64,000 bases of DNA from Archangium primigenium (lineage in GTDB: Bacteria; Myxococcota; Myxococcia; Myxococcales; Myxococcaceae), in NCBI RefSeq assembly GCF_016904885.1, contig NZ_JADWYI010000001.1:3224001-3288000 (forward strand), read 5' to 3'. This document shows, piece by piece, positions 48,754 to 58,111 of this stretch. A program made the translations under genes and the position numbers. A model generated the notes under the pieces. The model was not told the DNA's origin, ran no database searches, and was given only the letters and a program-made list of their open reading frames with translations. The stretch's first letter is position 1. Each line of letters opens with the position of its first letter.

Positions 48754-50007
48754 ATGAAGAAGCAAGTTGGAATCGAGGCGCTGGCCATCGCGGTGCCGCG
48801 CCGGTACGTGGACATCGCGGAGCTGGCCCAGGCGCGCGGGGTGGATCCCGCCAAGTACACCGCGGGCCTCGGCGCCAAGGAGATGGCGGTGCCGGATCCG
48901 GGTGAGGACTCGGTGGCGCTGGCCGCCACGGCCGCCTCCCGGCTCATCCAGGAGCAGGGCGTGGATCCCTCGCGCATCGGCATGCTCGTGGTGGGCACCG
49001 AGACGGGCGTGGACCACGCCAAGCCGGTGGCCTCGCACGTCCAGGGCCTGCTCAAGCTGCCGCGCTCCATGCGCACCTTCGACGCCCAGCACGCGTGCTA
49101 CGGCGGCACCGCGGGCCTCATGGCCGCCAGCGAGTGGATCGCCTCGGGCGCCGCCGCCGGCCGCTCGGCCATCGTGGTCTGCTCGGACATCGCCCGCTAC
49201 GGCCTGAACACCCCGGGCGAGCCCACCCAGGGTGGCGGCGCGGTGGCCCTGCTCGTCTCCGAGCAGCCGGACCTGCTCGCGCTGGACGTGGGGCTCAACG
49301 GCGCGTGCACCATCGACGTGTACGACTTCTGGCGTCCCTCGGGCCGGCGCGAGGCGCTGGTGGACGGGCACTACTCCATCAGCTGCTACCTGGACGCGCT
49401 CTCGGGCGCGTACCGCGGCTGGCGCGAGCGGGCGCTGGCGCACGAGGTGGTGCGCTGGGGTGACTCGCTGCCCAGCGAGCAGCTCGCGCGCATCCTCTAC
49501 CACGTGCCCTTCTGCAAGATGGCGCGCAAGGCCCACACCCAGCTGCGCCTGTGTGACCTGGAGGCCGCGCCGGCCACCCAGAACGCCACGGCCGCCGAGC
49601 GCGAGGAGGCCGCCAAGTCCACCGCCAGCTACGACGCCCAGGTGGCCTCGTCGCTCGGCGTCAACGCCCGCATCGGCAACGTGTACACCGCCTCGCTGTA
49701 CCTGGCGCTCACGGGCCTGATGAGCGCCGAGGCCGCGCAGCTCGCCGGCAAGCGCATCGGCCTGCTGTCCTACGGCAGCGGCTGCTGCTCGGAGTTCTAC
49801 TCCGGCGTGGTGGGCGCCAACGCCGCCCAGCGCATCGCCAAGGCCAACGTGGAGGGCGTGCTCGCGCGCCGCGAGCGCGTCTCCGTGGCGGAGTACGAGC
49901 GCATCATGAACCTGTCCTCGGACGCGCCGGAGCAGCTCACGCCGGCCCCGGGCGAGTTCCGCCTCAAGGAGATCCGCGACCACCGCCGCGCCTACGTGGG
50001 CGGCTGA
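48754..50007 (+). CDS. mvaS: Hydroxymethylglutaryl-CoA synthase
   Basis: The 417-residue thiolase-fold enzyme condenses acetoacetyl-CoA and acetyl-CoA to HMG-CoA. It has the nucleophile Cys115 in DAQHACYGGTAGL, a catalytic His in the KMARKAHTQL region preceded by HVPFCKMARK, and GSGCCSEFYSG near the C-terminus. In this operon HMG-CoA would be dehydrated to 3-methylglutaconyl-CoA and passed to AibAB. It is the last gene of the aib operon; a GAGG site lies 10 bases before the ATG. Confidence 0.93.
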   Translation: MKKQVGIEALAIAVPRRYVDIAELAQARGVDPAKYTAGLGAKEMAVPDPGEDSVALAATAASRLIQEQGVDPSRIGMLVVGTETGVDHAKPVASHVQGLLKLPRSMRTFDAQHACYGGTAGLMAASEWIASGAAAGRSAIVVCSDIARYGLNTPGEPTQGGGAVALLVSEQPDLLALDVGLNGACTIDVYDFWRPSGRREALVDGHYSISCYLDALSGAYRGWRERALAHEVVRWGDSLPSEQLARILYHVPFCKMARKAHTQLRLCDLEAAPATQNATAAEREEAAKSTASYDAQVASSLGVNARIGNVYTASLYLALTGLMSAEAAQLAGKRIGLLSYGSGCCSEFYSGVVGANAAQRIAKANVEGVLARRERVSVAEYERIMNLSSDAPEQLTPAPGEFRLKEIRDHRRAYVGG

Positions 50008-50052
50008 GAAGGGCCGGCCGTGCCCGTCCTGGCCAGTGCGAGAGGCAGGTGC

Positions 50053-50742
50053 ATGAAGCGGGCACGGCGGAGCGCGTGGCGCTGGAGGGTCCTCGGGTGC
50101 TGGCTCGCGGTGGGAGGCCCGCTCCCGCTCGGGCAGGCCCGGGGCGCCGACGACGCGTGGGAAGTCGCGGCCTCGCGGCCTCCCTCTATCGAGGCGTCGG
50201 GGGGCATCGGGCCCTGCCTCTCGGTGCAGGCGGGCGAGGCCCTCATGATGCTCGTGGACCCCGACGGGGACGGCATCGTGAGTGGCCTGGACAACTGCAT
50301 CGGGGTCGCCAATCCCGATCAACGGGACTCCGATGGAGACGGGTACGGAGACGCCTGTGAAGGACCCGTCTCGTCGGCGGACCTCGTTCCGTCGCTCTCC
50401 GTGTCGCCTCCGACGCGTGTCGGGCAGGTCCTCACGGCGCGGATCGAGGTCCGCAATGTGGGCTTCGCGGCCACCGGACCCGTGACCCTGGAAGTCGTCC
50501 TTCCCGAGGAGGCGCGGCTGCGGAAGATCCTCCCAGACCGTGCCTGGAAGTGCGAGGAAGACCCGGAGGCCCGCCGCGTCCACTGCTCCATCGGTGATCT
50601 CAAGCCAGGCGCCAGGACAACGGTGCGGCTGAAGGTGGAGACGCTTCAACGGGCGCCCGTGGAGTTCTCGGTCATCGCCGCGTCGCAAGCGATTGACGAC
50701 ACGCCCGAGAACAACACGCTGCACGTGACGTTGCCGTTCTAG
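50053..50742 (+). CDS. Exported protein with thrombospondin type 3 repeats and a CARDB-like domain
   Basis: The 229-residue protein has a signal peptide (Arg-rich start, then [19 protein letters not shown]). Two Asp-rich calcium-binding repeats follow ([14 protein letters not shown], then [12 protein letters not shown]), typical of thrombospondin type 3 or cartilage-oligomeric repeats. A C-terminal beta-sandwich (about 105-229; [53 protein letters not shown]) resembles CARDB/DUF11 adhesion domains. A secreted or surface calcium-stabilised protein is likely. I chose the ATG at 50053, with a GAGGCAGG site. It is 45 bp after mvaS but unrelated in function. Confidence 0.78.
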   Translation: MKRARRSAWRWRVLGCWLAVGGPLPLGQARGADDAWEVAASRPPSIEASGGIGPCLSVQAGEALMMLVDPDGDGIVSGLDNCIGVANPDQRDSDGDGYGDACEGPVSSADLVPSLSVSPPTRVGQVLTARIEVRNVGFAATGPVTLEVVLPEEARLRKILPDRAWKCEEDPEARRVHCSIGDLKPGARTTVRLKVETLQRAPVEFSVIAASQAIDDTPENNTLHVTLPF

Positions 50743-52289
50743 AGCCCGGCCACCTTCGCCGAGCCGCTCACGGTGTAGGCGAGGGCGAGCTCCTGCTGGG
50801 CGCCCGTCGGAGCATTCAGCTCGAAGCGGACGATGCCGTCCTCGCTCACCCGGGTGGGGGCGGGCTTCGTCTGCTCGGGCAGGAGCTTCACCTCCACCGC
50901 CTCCACTTCCGAGACGGGGATGCGCTCCTCGAGCACCACCTTCTCCGGGCGCGTGCCGGTGTTGGACAGGTAGAGCGTCACCCGGTGGGTGTGGACGCGC
51001 CGGCCGGTGAGGCGCTGGGTGTCCTGCTTCGTGTCCACCTTGCGCAGGATGCGCAGGGCGTCCTCGCTGCCAAAGCCCAGCTTGAGCCGCTCGCCCACGC
51101 CGGTGAAGGCGAGCGAGGCCCGGCCCACGTACCCGCTCGTGCGCACGAGCTCCACCGGGCCCGCGAGCAGGACGTGCGTGCCCCGGTTGTCGAAGCGCGC
51201 CACGCGGTGCACCAGGGGCGAGTGCTCCGGCATGCCCACGAGCTCCGAGGTCGCGGGCGCGGTGAACTGGAACAAGGGGACACGGTGGGGCGCGCCGTCG
51301 CCCGGCAGGGTGACGCGGTGGGGGGCCCGGAGCGACAGGGCCTCGCCGCCATCGTCCAGGCCGGGCATCTCCCGGACCCGCGTGGCGGCGCCCTCGCCTG
51401 TGTGCTGGAGCACCTCCTCGCGCACGGCCACCTCCACGACCTGCTTCTCCTGCTCGCTCTTGTCGCGCAGCCGCAGCCAGTCCTCCACCAGCCGGGGCGG
51501 GCTCGCGCCCAGGGTGGGGCGGGCCGTGGACAGCGCCAGCTCCACGTCCGTCCAGTCCTCCCCGGTGCGCTGCCACACCACCGCCTCGCACTCGAGCGTC
51601 ACCGACTCTCCGCCCTCGCCGGGCAGGAGCGTGGCGCGGTAGGCGGGCCGCCACGCCGCGCACGGCACCAGGTACGTCACCCGCAGGGCCACGGTGCCGC
51701 CCGTGGGGTGGGTGAGCTCCAGCCGCGCCGAGGTGTCGAGCGTCTTCTCCGTGGGCTCCGCCTGGGCGAGCACGGACTGGGCCTCCGCCCACTGCTGGCG
51801 CGTGCGCGCGGCGCGGCGGGTGGCGTCCCGGAGCGCCTGGTCGGCGGCCGTCGCCGCCTGGCGCACCCTGTCCAGCTGGCCATGCCAGACCTGGGACTGC
51901 TCCTGCCCCTGGCCCACGAACTCGGCGATGGCGCGCAGCACGTCCTCGCGCGCCGTCTCCACCGTGGCCAGGCGCGTGTGCAGGCGCTCCACCTCGGCCT
52001 GGGCGAGCTTGTACTCGCGCTCGAGCGTCTCCACGCGTGCGCGCAAGGGGCCCTTGTCCACGGCCTCGCCGCGCGGCTTCTCGCGGGCCACGCGGCTCAG
52101 CCGGGCCTGGAGGATGGCGCCGCCGGTGAGCTGGGCCTGGAGCGAGCGATCCACGGCGAGGGGGGACAGCCCCTCCACGCTCACGGACTGCGTGCCGGCG
52201 GACAGGGTGAGGTCGGCGCGGCGCTCCACCAGCGCGCGATCCTCGAGGACCGTGACCTTGACGATGGGCAGGTTGACGGGCGTGGGCAT
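50739..52289 (-). CDS. DUF4139 / mucoidy-inhibitor-A-like protein (second of pair)
   Basis: A 516-residue protein with an N-terminal DUF4140-like strand region ([18 protein letters not shown]), a coiled coil (about 60-150; [22 protein letters not shown]), and a DUF4139 C-terminal region ([55 protein letters not shown]). The family resembles MuiA but its activity is not known; no signal peptide is visible. Its ATG overlaps the stop of the related upstream gene by one base (TGATG), and its C-terminal four bases overlap the convergent gene before it. Two copies in tandem suggest a heteromer. Confidence 0.82.
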   Translation of the reverse strand: MPTPVNLPIVKVTVLEDRALVERRADLTLSAGTQSVSVEGLSPLAVDRSLQAQLTGGAILQARLSRVAREKPRGEAVDKGPLRARVETLEREYKLAQAEVERLHTRLATVETAREDVLRAIAEFVGQGQEQSQVWHGQLDRVRQAATAADQALRDATRRAARTRQQWAEAQSVLAQAEPTEKTLDTSARLELTHPTGGTVALRVTYLVPCAAWRPAYRATLLPGEGGESVTLECEAVVWQRTGEDWTDVELALSTARPTLGASPPRLVEDWLRLRDKSEQEKQVVEVAVREEVLQHTGEGAATRVREMPGLDDGGEALSLRAPHRVTLPGDGAPHRVPLFQFTAPATSELVGMPEHSPLVHRVARFDNRGTHVLLAGPVELVRTSGYVGRASLAFTGVGERLKLGFGSEDALRILRKVDTKQDTQRLTGRRVHTHRVTLYLSNTGTRPEKVVLEERIPVSEVEAVEVKLLPEQTKPAPTRVSEDGIVRFELNAPTGAQQELALAYTVSGSAKVAGL

Positions 52290-54469
52290 CACGTCCTCCG
52301 GTTGCCGCCCACGAGCATCTTGTGGGCGGGAATGCGAATGGACCACGTGGCGAGCAGCTTGTGCGTCTCGCCGGGGCCGAGCGTCACCCTCCAGCGCCGC
52401 TCGCCCTCGACGGGGGCCTCGCCGGGCGGGGCCTCGCGCCGGCTCCAGGTGGGCTTCACCTCGGCCTCCTCCACCTTGATGTCCTTCTCCGCCAGGGGCA
52501 CCGCGGGCACGCGCTCGAGCACCTCCACGGTGACGGCGCGCGGGGTGCGGTTGGCCAGCTCCACGGTCACCTGGTGCTGCAGCACGTTCGCGTTGTTGAA
52601 CATGCCGCCGGACAGCTCCTCGAAGCGCGTGCGGCGCGACACCTTGATGGACTCCTCGACGCCCAGGCCCAGCCGCTGATGGGCGCCGGGGGCGAGCGTG
52701 GGCAGGGTGGACGTCATGAGGAACTCGTCCCCGAGGGTGACCTCCACCGGACCCGCGAGCAGGGCATGCGGCGTGCGGTTCTCCACCTGGACGGTGCGGA
52801 ACACGATCGGCTCCACCGAGGGCACGCTCACGTACTCGGGGGTGAGGCCCACCTGCGCGGCGAGGACCGGCACGCTGTGCCAGCCCCCATCGGACGGCAC
52901 GTCCACGCGGCCCTCCACGTCGAAGCGGTGGGCGAAGTTCGGCGAGGACTCCCGCGGCGGAACACAGCCGGGCGGAGGCGCCACGTGCCGCACCGTCTCC
53001 GCGAGCTGCTCGGACTGGGCCACGAGCGCGAAGACATCCAGGTGCAGGTGGAGCCCCAGGGCCACGAGCCGCTCCTGGACGGCCGTCCCGGGCCGGGCGT
53101 ACAGCCGACCGCGGCGCTCCGGCTCCTCGGCGGCGCCCATCACCAACTGGCCGTAGTCGAGCAGGTTCGCCTCGGGCTCCAGGGCACGGGCCTTCTCCGC
53201 CCCGGCACCTCCGCGCGGGGCGCTTCCACCGAAGGCGGGCTCCTCCACCTCCTCCTCCAGCATGTCGAGCGAGGGGGCGCTCATGCTGGGCGCGCCCTCG
53301 TCCTCGTCCTCCTCGACCATGACGCTGCGGCGCTTCATGAGCTCCGAGTTCCTCCGCGGGGCCATGGGCTTGGGCGCGGGCGCCGAGGCGGCGGGCGCGG
53401 CTCCCGGGGGCGGGGGCCTGCCGCCCACCGCGGGCATGGACTGGGTGATGCGCTGGGGGGCCGGGGGCGGCGGAGGCGCGGGCGGCGGCGCCAACTCGCG
53501 CGCCCGGGGGCGCTCCACGGAGGGCGGGGGCGGCGCGGGGGGCGGGACGGCGTCGTAGCCGGAGAACAGGGTGTCGAGGCCGGGGGGCGGCTCGCGCCAA
53601 CCCGAGCGCGCGGGCGGCGGCTGCCGTCGGCCGATACGCAGGGCCTTGAGCTCGGGCACCTCGGCGCGGCGCTCCAGGTGCGCGGTGGACACGCTCAGGC
53701 GCACCTGACTCCAGTCCTCACCCGTGCGCTGCAGCAGGGCGGCGCGCATCCGCAGCGTGCCGCCATCGAGCGTCCGGGGCATGCGCAGCTCGTAGCCCGG
53801 CACCCACCGGGCCCCGGGCACCGCGTACTCGAGCGCCACCTGGACGCGCTCGGCATGGGCGCCCACCTCCGAGAGCGTGAGCAGGGCGGCGCGGTGCAGC
53901 CGGGTGCGCTGGCCCCGGGCGGCGGAGGAGCCCTCCTGCAGCCGCTTGCGGCACAGCTCCACCCGCTCCTCGGCCTCGCGGTACTGGCGCTCCAGCTCGA
54001 GCAGGCGGGCCTGCTGGGTGGAGAGCTCCGTGTCCACGAAGGCGCCCAGGGAGAGGATGGCGCCGAGCGCCGACTCGCGGGGGGGCTGGGGCTCGTTGCG
54101 CGAGCGCGGGGGGAACGCGGGCTTGAGGCCCTGCAGCGAGGCGATGTCCCGCCGGGTGCGCTCCAGCTCGGCCACGAGCGTGGCGAGCGTGTCCTGGGCC
54201 TCCTCCAGGGCGTGCTGGGCGCGGGGCAGCTCGGCCTCGGATGGCACCTGGACGTCGAAGGTGGGCCGCACGTCGCGCACCCGCAGGTCCGCGGGGCCGG
54301 AGAGCACCGCCGCCCGGAGCGAGTCCTCGCGCAGGCCCAGGGGCAGCCCGTCGATGCGCACGTGCACGGGCAGCCGGCCCTGGTCCGCGGGCACCCAGGC
54401 GAGCCGCGTGCACAGGGCTCCTTCGGCGTGGACGGTGACCGCCTCCAGCGTGGAGGGTACGACGATCAT
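52289..54469 (-). CDS. DUF4139-family protein with proline-rich/acidic insert (first of pair)
   Basis: A 726-residue paralogue of the next gene. DUF4140-like N-terminus (STLEAVTVHAEGALCTRLAW), coiled coil (about 75-205), the first half of DUF4139 (YAVPGARWVPGYELRM, LLQRTGEDWSQVRLSVSTA), then an insert of roughly 150 residues that is almost pure Pro/Ala/Arg followed by Met/Glu/Asp-rich sequence (MVEEDEDEG, LDMLEEEVEEP), then the rest of DUF4139 (FRTVQVENRTPHALLAGPVE). The insert splits the domain and is probably disordered. The start is the ATG at 54469 with an AGGAG site; upstream residues are not homologous. Confidence 0.82.
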   Translation of the reverse strand: MIVVPSTLEAVTVHAEGALCTRLAWVPADQGRLPVHVRIDGLPLGLREDSLRAAVLSGPADLRVRDVRPTFDVQVPSEAELPRAQHALEEAQDTLATLVAELERTRRDIASLQGLKPAFPPRSRNEPQPPRESALGAILSLGAFVDTELSTQQARLLELERQYREAEERVELCRKRLQEGSSAARGQRTRLHRAALLTLSEVGAHAERVQVALEYAVPGARWVPGYELRMPRTLDGGTLRMRAALLQRTGEDWSQVRLSVSTAHLERRAEVPELKALRIGRRQPPPARSGWREPPPGLDTLFSGYDAVPPPAPPPPSVERPRARELAPPPAPPPPPAPQRITQSMPAVGGRPPPPGAAPAASAPAPKPMAPRRNSELMKRRSVMVEEDEDEGAPSMSAPSLDMLEEEVEEPAFGGSAPRGGAGAEKARALEPEANLLDYGQLVMGAAEEPERRGRLYARPGTAVQERLVALGLHLHLDVFALVAQSEQLAETVRHVAPPPGCVPPRESSPNFAHRFDVEGRVDVPSDGGWHSVPVLAAQVGLTPEYVSVPSVEPIVFRTVQVENRTPHALLAGPVEVTLGDEFLMTSTLPTLAPGAHQRLGLGVEESIKVSRRTRFEELSGGMFNNANVLQHQVTVELANRTPRAVTVEVLERVPAVPLAEKDIKVEEAEVKPTWSRREAPPGEAPVEGERRWRVTLGPGETHKLLATWSIRIPAHKMLVGGNRRT

Positions 54470-54535
54470 GGGCGCGCTCCTGGATGCGAGTCCGAGGGCT
54501 CCGGACGCTAGCACGCGCCCATGACAGTCCGGGCG

Positions 54536-55516
54536 CTACGGCTTCATGACGCCGAGCGTCTCCAGGCCTTGACGCAGCTGCGCGCGGTGCGAGGGCGGGG
54601 CGGGGTGGGCCTCGAGGAAGGACTGGATGGTCTGGACCTCGTCGTAGCGGTGGGTGAAGCCCGTGGCGGCCCGGAAGGCGTGCCCGTCCACCACGATGGG
54701 GTACTGCAGGTGGTAGAGCGCGCCGCGCGGCAGTCGGGGCAGGCCGAAGCGGCCGACGAGCTGGCGCAGCACCGCCATGGGCAGGGGCACCGGCACCCGC
54801 TCCGCCTGGCGCACGATGACGGACAGGGGCAGGGGCTGGGGTCCCGCCACGTTGAAGACGCCCCGGGGGCGCTTGTCCAGCGCGAGCAGGATGGCCGAGG
54901 CCACGTCGTCCTCGTGCATGAACTGGAAGAGCGGATCGTACCCCGCCACCAGCGGCACCCGCCGCCCGCGCAGGAACGTGGCCAGGGTGCCCTGGGCGGA
55001 CGGGCCCAGCGTGTAGCACACGCGCAGCACCGACGTGGTCAGCTCGGGGGTGCGCCACAGGGCCGTGGACGCGTAGAGGTCCGCGGCCACCAGGTCCGCC
55101 AGCTCGGGGAACGAGGCCAGCTCCTTCGGGGGCTCGTCCTCCGTGTGGTAGAGCGCCGAGTCCGGCGCGGCCCCATAGAAGGTGTGCCGGCCCACGAAGA
55201 GGGCGTGCTTCACGCCGTAGGCGCGGCAGTGCTCGAAGACGACCCGGGTGCCGCCCAGGTTGATGCGGTGGCGCTCCTCGCCCTGCACGCGCAGGGACGT
55301 CACCGTGGCCATGTGCACCACGGCATCCGGCCGCCGGGTGCGGAAGACGTCCTCCGCGCCGCGCTTGCGCAGGTCCACCGTGTGCACCTCGATGCCCTCG
55401 GGCGCGTCCGCCCAGGGTCGGGTGTCGATGCCCACCACCGTGTGGCCCTGGTCGCGCAGCCCCAGCGCCACGCGCCGCGCCACCGCGCCTCCCAATCCGA
55501 GGATGAGGACCTTCAT
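54536..55516 (-). CDS. NAD-dependent epimerase/dehydratase (extended SDR)
   Basis: The 326-residue protein has the Rossmann motif VLILGLGGAVARRVALGLRD, GIDTRPW, and PDAVVHMATV of extended short-chain dehydrogenases that act on nucleotide sugars or similar. The classical YxxxK is not obvious, so activity and substrate are uncertain. Its ATG at 55516 overlaps the acyltransferase stop (ATGA), so the two are made together; a lipid or glycolipid modification pathway is possible. Confidence 0.82.
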   Translation of the reverse strand: MKVLILGLGGAVARRVALGLRDQGHTVVGIDTRPWADAPEGIEVHTVDLRKRGAEDVFRTRRPDAVVHMATVTSLRVQGEERHRINLGGTRVVFEHCRAYGVKHALFVGRHTFYGAAPDSALYHTEDEPPKELASFPELADLVAADLYASTALWRTPELTTSVLRVCYTLGPSAQGTLATFLRGRRVPLVAGYDPLFQFMHEDDVASAILLALDKRPRGVFNVAGPQPLPLSVIVRQAERVPVPLPMAVLRQLVGRFGLPRLPRGALYHLQYPIVVDGHAFRAATGFTHRYDEVQTIQSFLEAHPAPPSHRAQLRQGLETLGVMKP

Positions 55517-56319
55517 GGCGTCACCGCCGCCTGCCAGCGCTCGTTGCGGCGCCGGTCGATGATGTCCGCGATGCGCGCCTTGACCTGCTCCACATAGCCT
55601 TGGATGACGCTGTCCTCCTCGTTGCCCGTGCCCTCGAAGACCATGGGCTCGGAGTAGTGCAGCTCCAGCGGGACGGGCAGGGGCAGGGGCAGCAGATAGG
55701 GGGTGACGGGCACGTAGGGCATGCCGAGCACCCGCCCCAGGCCATAGAGGTTGGCCACCGTGGGGATGGCCGCGCCGCCTCCGAGGAAGCCAAAGGGGAT
55801 GATGGGCGTGCGCGTCTTGAGCGCCAGCCGCATGAAGCCCGTGCCGAAGTCCACCAGATCATAGCGCTGGGGGTAGAGCTTGGCGGTGCCGCGCGCGCCC
55901 TCGGGGAAGACGAGCAGCAGCCGGTCCTCCTCCAACAAGCGCGTGGCGTTCTCCGGCAGGCCGGGAAACTGGCCGCAGCGGCTGCTCCAGATGGAGGCCA
56001 GGGGGGTGGCGTTCACGAACTTCTCCGCCATGCCCTGGGCCAGCCGGGGCGTCTGGGCCTCCAGGAAGCACGAGGCGATCACCATCATCCCATCCACCGC
56101 CACGCCCCCCGAGTGGTTGCCCACCAGCATGCCCCGGCCCCGCGCCGGCACGTGCTCGATGCCGTGGCAGCGCACCCGGAAGTAGTGCCGGTAGAAGAAG
56201 TTCAGGGCCTCGTAGACGACGCCCAGGTGCCACCGGGACACGCCGTAGGGGTCCACGCCATACGCATTGAAAGGGAGCTCCAGCCGCTCCAGCCGCGTCT
56301 TCACCTCTGATCGACTCAC
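55513..56319 (-). CDS. Lysophospholipid acyltransferase family protein
   Basis: The 268-residue protein belongs to the PlsC family. The catalytic HX4D motif appears as GNHSGGVAVD, and the substrate motif as LVFPEGARGTAKLY, followed by IIPFGFLGGGAAIP. These enzymes transfer acyl groups to lysophosphatidic acid or related acceptors at the inner membrane. This variant with SGG after the His matches a subgroup in which GG replaces the usual polar residues. It is the upstream member of a coupled pair with the epimerase. Confidence 0.87.
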   Translation of the reverse strand: MSRSEVKTRLERLELPFNAYGVDPYGVSRWHLGVVYEALNFFYRHYFRVRCHGIEHVPARGRGMLVGNHSGGVAVDGMMVIASCFLEAQTPRLAQGMAEKFVNATPLASIWSSRCGQFPGLPENATRLLEEDRLLLVFPEGARGTAKLYPQRYDLVDFGTGFMRLALKTRTPIIPFGFLGGGAAIPTVANLYGLGRVLGMPYVPVTPYLLPLPLPVPLELHYSEPMVFEGTGNEEDSVIQGYVEQVKARIADIIDRRRNERWQAAVTP

Positions 56320-56546
56320 GCCGTCTGCCCCTCCCAGGCCTCGGCGGCCATCGTGTCAGATTCCGTGCGTGCCCGGGTCCGTCTTCCCGCGCCGCATGCA
56401 CGCGGCAGCCTCCCTCGAGCGCGAGCGAAGCGTGGACCCCTGGACCCCGGGGTGTTTGGACCTCCAGCGGTTGTTCAAGGAGTTCAGTTTTTCCTCGCTT
56501 ATGGTATAGATTGATGTTTACAGATAAGGCGGAGAGGAGGCGAGCG

Positions 56547-57539
56547 ATGAAGAAGATGCTTGGACTGGTGGGGTTGTGGCTGGCGCTCCTGCTGGGCGGG
56601 GTCGGGGTGGCCCCGGGCGTGGCGGAGGCGAAGGAAGACAGTCAGGGCATCAAGGTGGAGCGGCGCACCTATCCGGTGAAGCTGTCGGACGGCAAGACGT
56701 ACCAGGTGGTGGGCTTTCTCTATTATCAGGGTTCGTTGAAGAACCGGCCCGTGCAGGTGCTCGTGCATGGCATTACCTATGACCATGCGTATTGGGATCT
56801 GCCCGACATCCAGGGCGAGACGTATTCCTATGCGCGCTTCATGGCGCGGCAGCACTACGCGGTGCTGGCGTTGGACCTGCCTGGGTATGGCGAGAGCAGT
56901 CGTCCCAACGGAGACTTCCTGAACCTGGCGGAGTCGGTCAGCGCCCTGCACCAGGTGATGGTGCAAGTGCGCGCCAAGGCGGAGCGCAACACCTTCGAGA
57001 CGCTCGTCTACGTGGGCCACTCCAATGGCGCGCTCATCAGCACCTATGCCCAGGCGCTGTATCGCGACGCCCAGGCGGTGGTGCTCACCGGCTGGCTCAA
57101 TACCTTTCATGAGCTGCCCGTGGGCGAGGAGGTGATTTCACCGCTCTTGCAGCAGGGGCCCTACGTGACCGTGCCCGCGGCGCTGCGCACGGGTCTGTTC
57201 TACGACGTGGCCCACGCGAACCCGGCCGTCATCGCCTATGACAATGCCTCTGTGGCGGACACCACGCCCCGGGGCCAGCTCATGGATCTGTTCACCCTGC
57301 TGGCCGACCCGACGCCCATTCCCACGCAGAAGCTCACCGTGCCGGTGCTGGTGCAGCTCGGCGAGAACGACGCGGTGGCGCCGGCGGCCTTCGCCGCGCA
57401 GGAGGCCCAGGCCTATCCCCGCTCGCCCTTCGTGTTCGTGGACCCGATCGCAGACATCGGCCATGCCTTCAATGGCCACACGAACCGGCTGCGCAGCTGG
57501 TCCATGATCTCCTTCTGGCTGCGCTTGGCGGTGCCCTGA
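56547..57539 (+). CDS. Secreted alpha/beta hydrolase
   Basis: A 330-residue enzyme with a signal peptide (MKKMLGLVGLWLALLLGG, ending near GVAEA). Key motifs: HG region VLVHGITYDHAYW, oxyanion-type LDLPGYGESSRPNGD, nucleophile elbow GHSNGA, acid LGENDAVAP and His in DIGHAFNGH. It could be an exported esterase or lipase. I chose the ATG at 56547, with a GAGGAGG site, over an upstream start in the preceding promoter region. A shared hairpin ends it and the convergent Nudix gene. Confidence 0.86.
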   Translation: MKKMLGLVGLWLALLLGGVGVAPGVAEAKEDSQGIKVERRTYPVKLSDGKTYQVVGFLYYQGSLKNRPVQVLVHGITYDHAYWDLPDIQGETYSYARFMARQHYAVLALDLPGYGESSRPNGDFLNLAESVSALHQVMVQVRAKAERNTFETLVYVGHSNGALISTYAQALYRDAQAVVLTGWLNTFHELPVGEEVISPLLQQGPYVTVPAALRTGLFYDVAHANPAVIAYDNASVADTTPRGQLMDLFTLLADPTPIPTQKLTVPVLVQLGENDAVAPAAFAAQEAQAYPRSPFVFVDPIADIGHAFNGHTNRLRSWSMISFWLRLAVP

Positions 57540-57555
57540 GCGGGGCGTCCGCTCA
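57537..57555. terminator. Bidirectional terminator hairpin built around both stop codons
   Basis: TGAGCGG (57537-57543) and CCGCTCA (57549-57555) form a 7-bp stem with a 5-base loop. The left arm starts with the TGA of the hydrolase gene and the right arm ends with the complement of the TGA of the Nudix gene, so one dyad serves both convergent genes. Confidence 0.65.
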
Positions 57556-58107
57556 GCGCCCGGCGCCCGCGCGCAACTGCTCCAGGTAGAAGGCCACCAC
57601 CACCAGCGAGTGGGTGATGGTCCCGTCCAGGATGAGCTGGGGCAGGCTCGCGCGCGGGTGCAGCTCCACGGTGATGTCCTCGCCCACGTCCTGGTGCCCC
57701 TCGTGCCGCTTCTCGCACCCGAGCGCCAGGAAGCTGTGGCAGCGGTTGGGCTGGAGCGCGGGGTTGGCCTCCACCGCGCCGAGCGCCACCAGCCGCTCGG
57801 CGACGTAGCCCGTCTCCTCCTCCAGCTCGCGCGCCGCGGCGTGCTCGGGCGCCTCGCCCGGGTCCACCACGCCGCCGGGAATCTCCAGCGTCACTCGGGA
57901 CACCCCGAAGCGGTACTGGCGGATGAGGATGAGCTGCTCGTCCCGCGTCACCCCGATGACGTTCACCCAGTCCGGGCAGTCGATGAGCACCCGGGGGTGC
58001 TCCTGCCCGGTGCGGGGGTCGGCCACCATGTCCTCGCGGACCTTGAGGATCTGGTAGTCGTGCTCCAGGCCCCGGCGCAGGCGGGGCCACGGTCGAAGTT
58101 CGCGCAT
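57553..58107 (-). CDS. Nudix hydrolase (ADP-ribose pyrophosphatase-like)
   Basis: The 184-residue protein carries a full Nudix box, GGVVDPGEAPEHAAARELEEETGY in register with Gx5Ex7REUxEExGU; the box lies near residue 78. An ADP-ribose pyrophosphatase-type N-terminal strand set (VNVIGVTRDEQLILIRQYRFGV, TLEIPGG) precedes it. Likely substrates are ADP-ribose or other nucleoside diphosphate derivatives, with a metal. It lies 4 bp after the SirB1-like gene. Confidence 0.9.
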   Translation of the reverse strand: MRELRPWPRLRRGLEHDYQILKVREDMVADPRTGQEHPRVLIDCPDWVNVIGVTRDEQLILIRQYRFGVSRVTLEIPGGVVDPGEAPEHAAARELEEETGYVAERLVALGAVEANPALQPNRCHSFLALGCEKRHEGHQDVGEDITVELHPRASLPQLILDGTITHSLVVVAFYLEQLRAGAGR

Positions 58108-58111
58108 CCGC

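Noticed and set aside
52322-54511. Long plus-strand frame opposite the DUF4139-family gene
   Set aside because: Antisense to a protein with recognisable domains; the translation is repetitive Gly/Arg/His-rich sequence.
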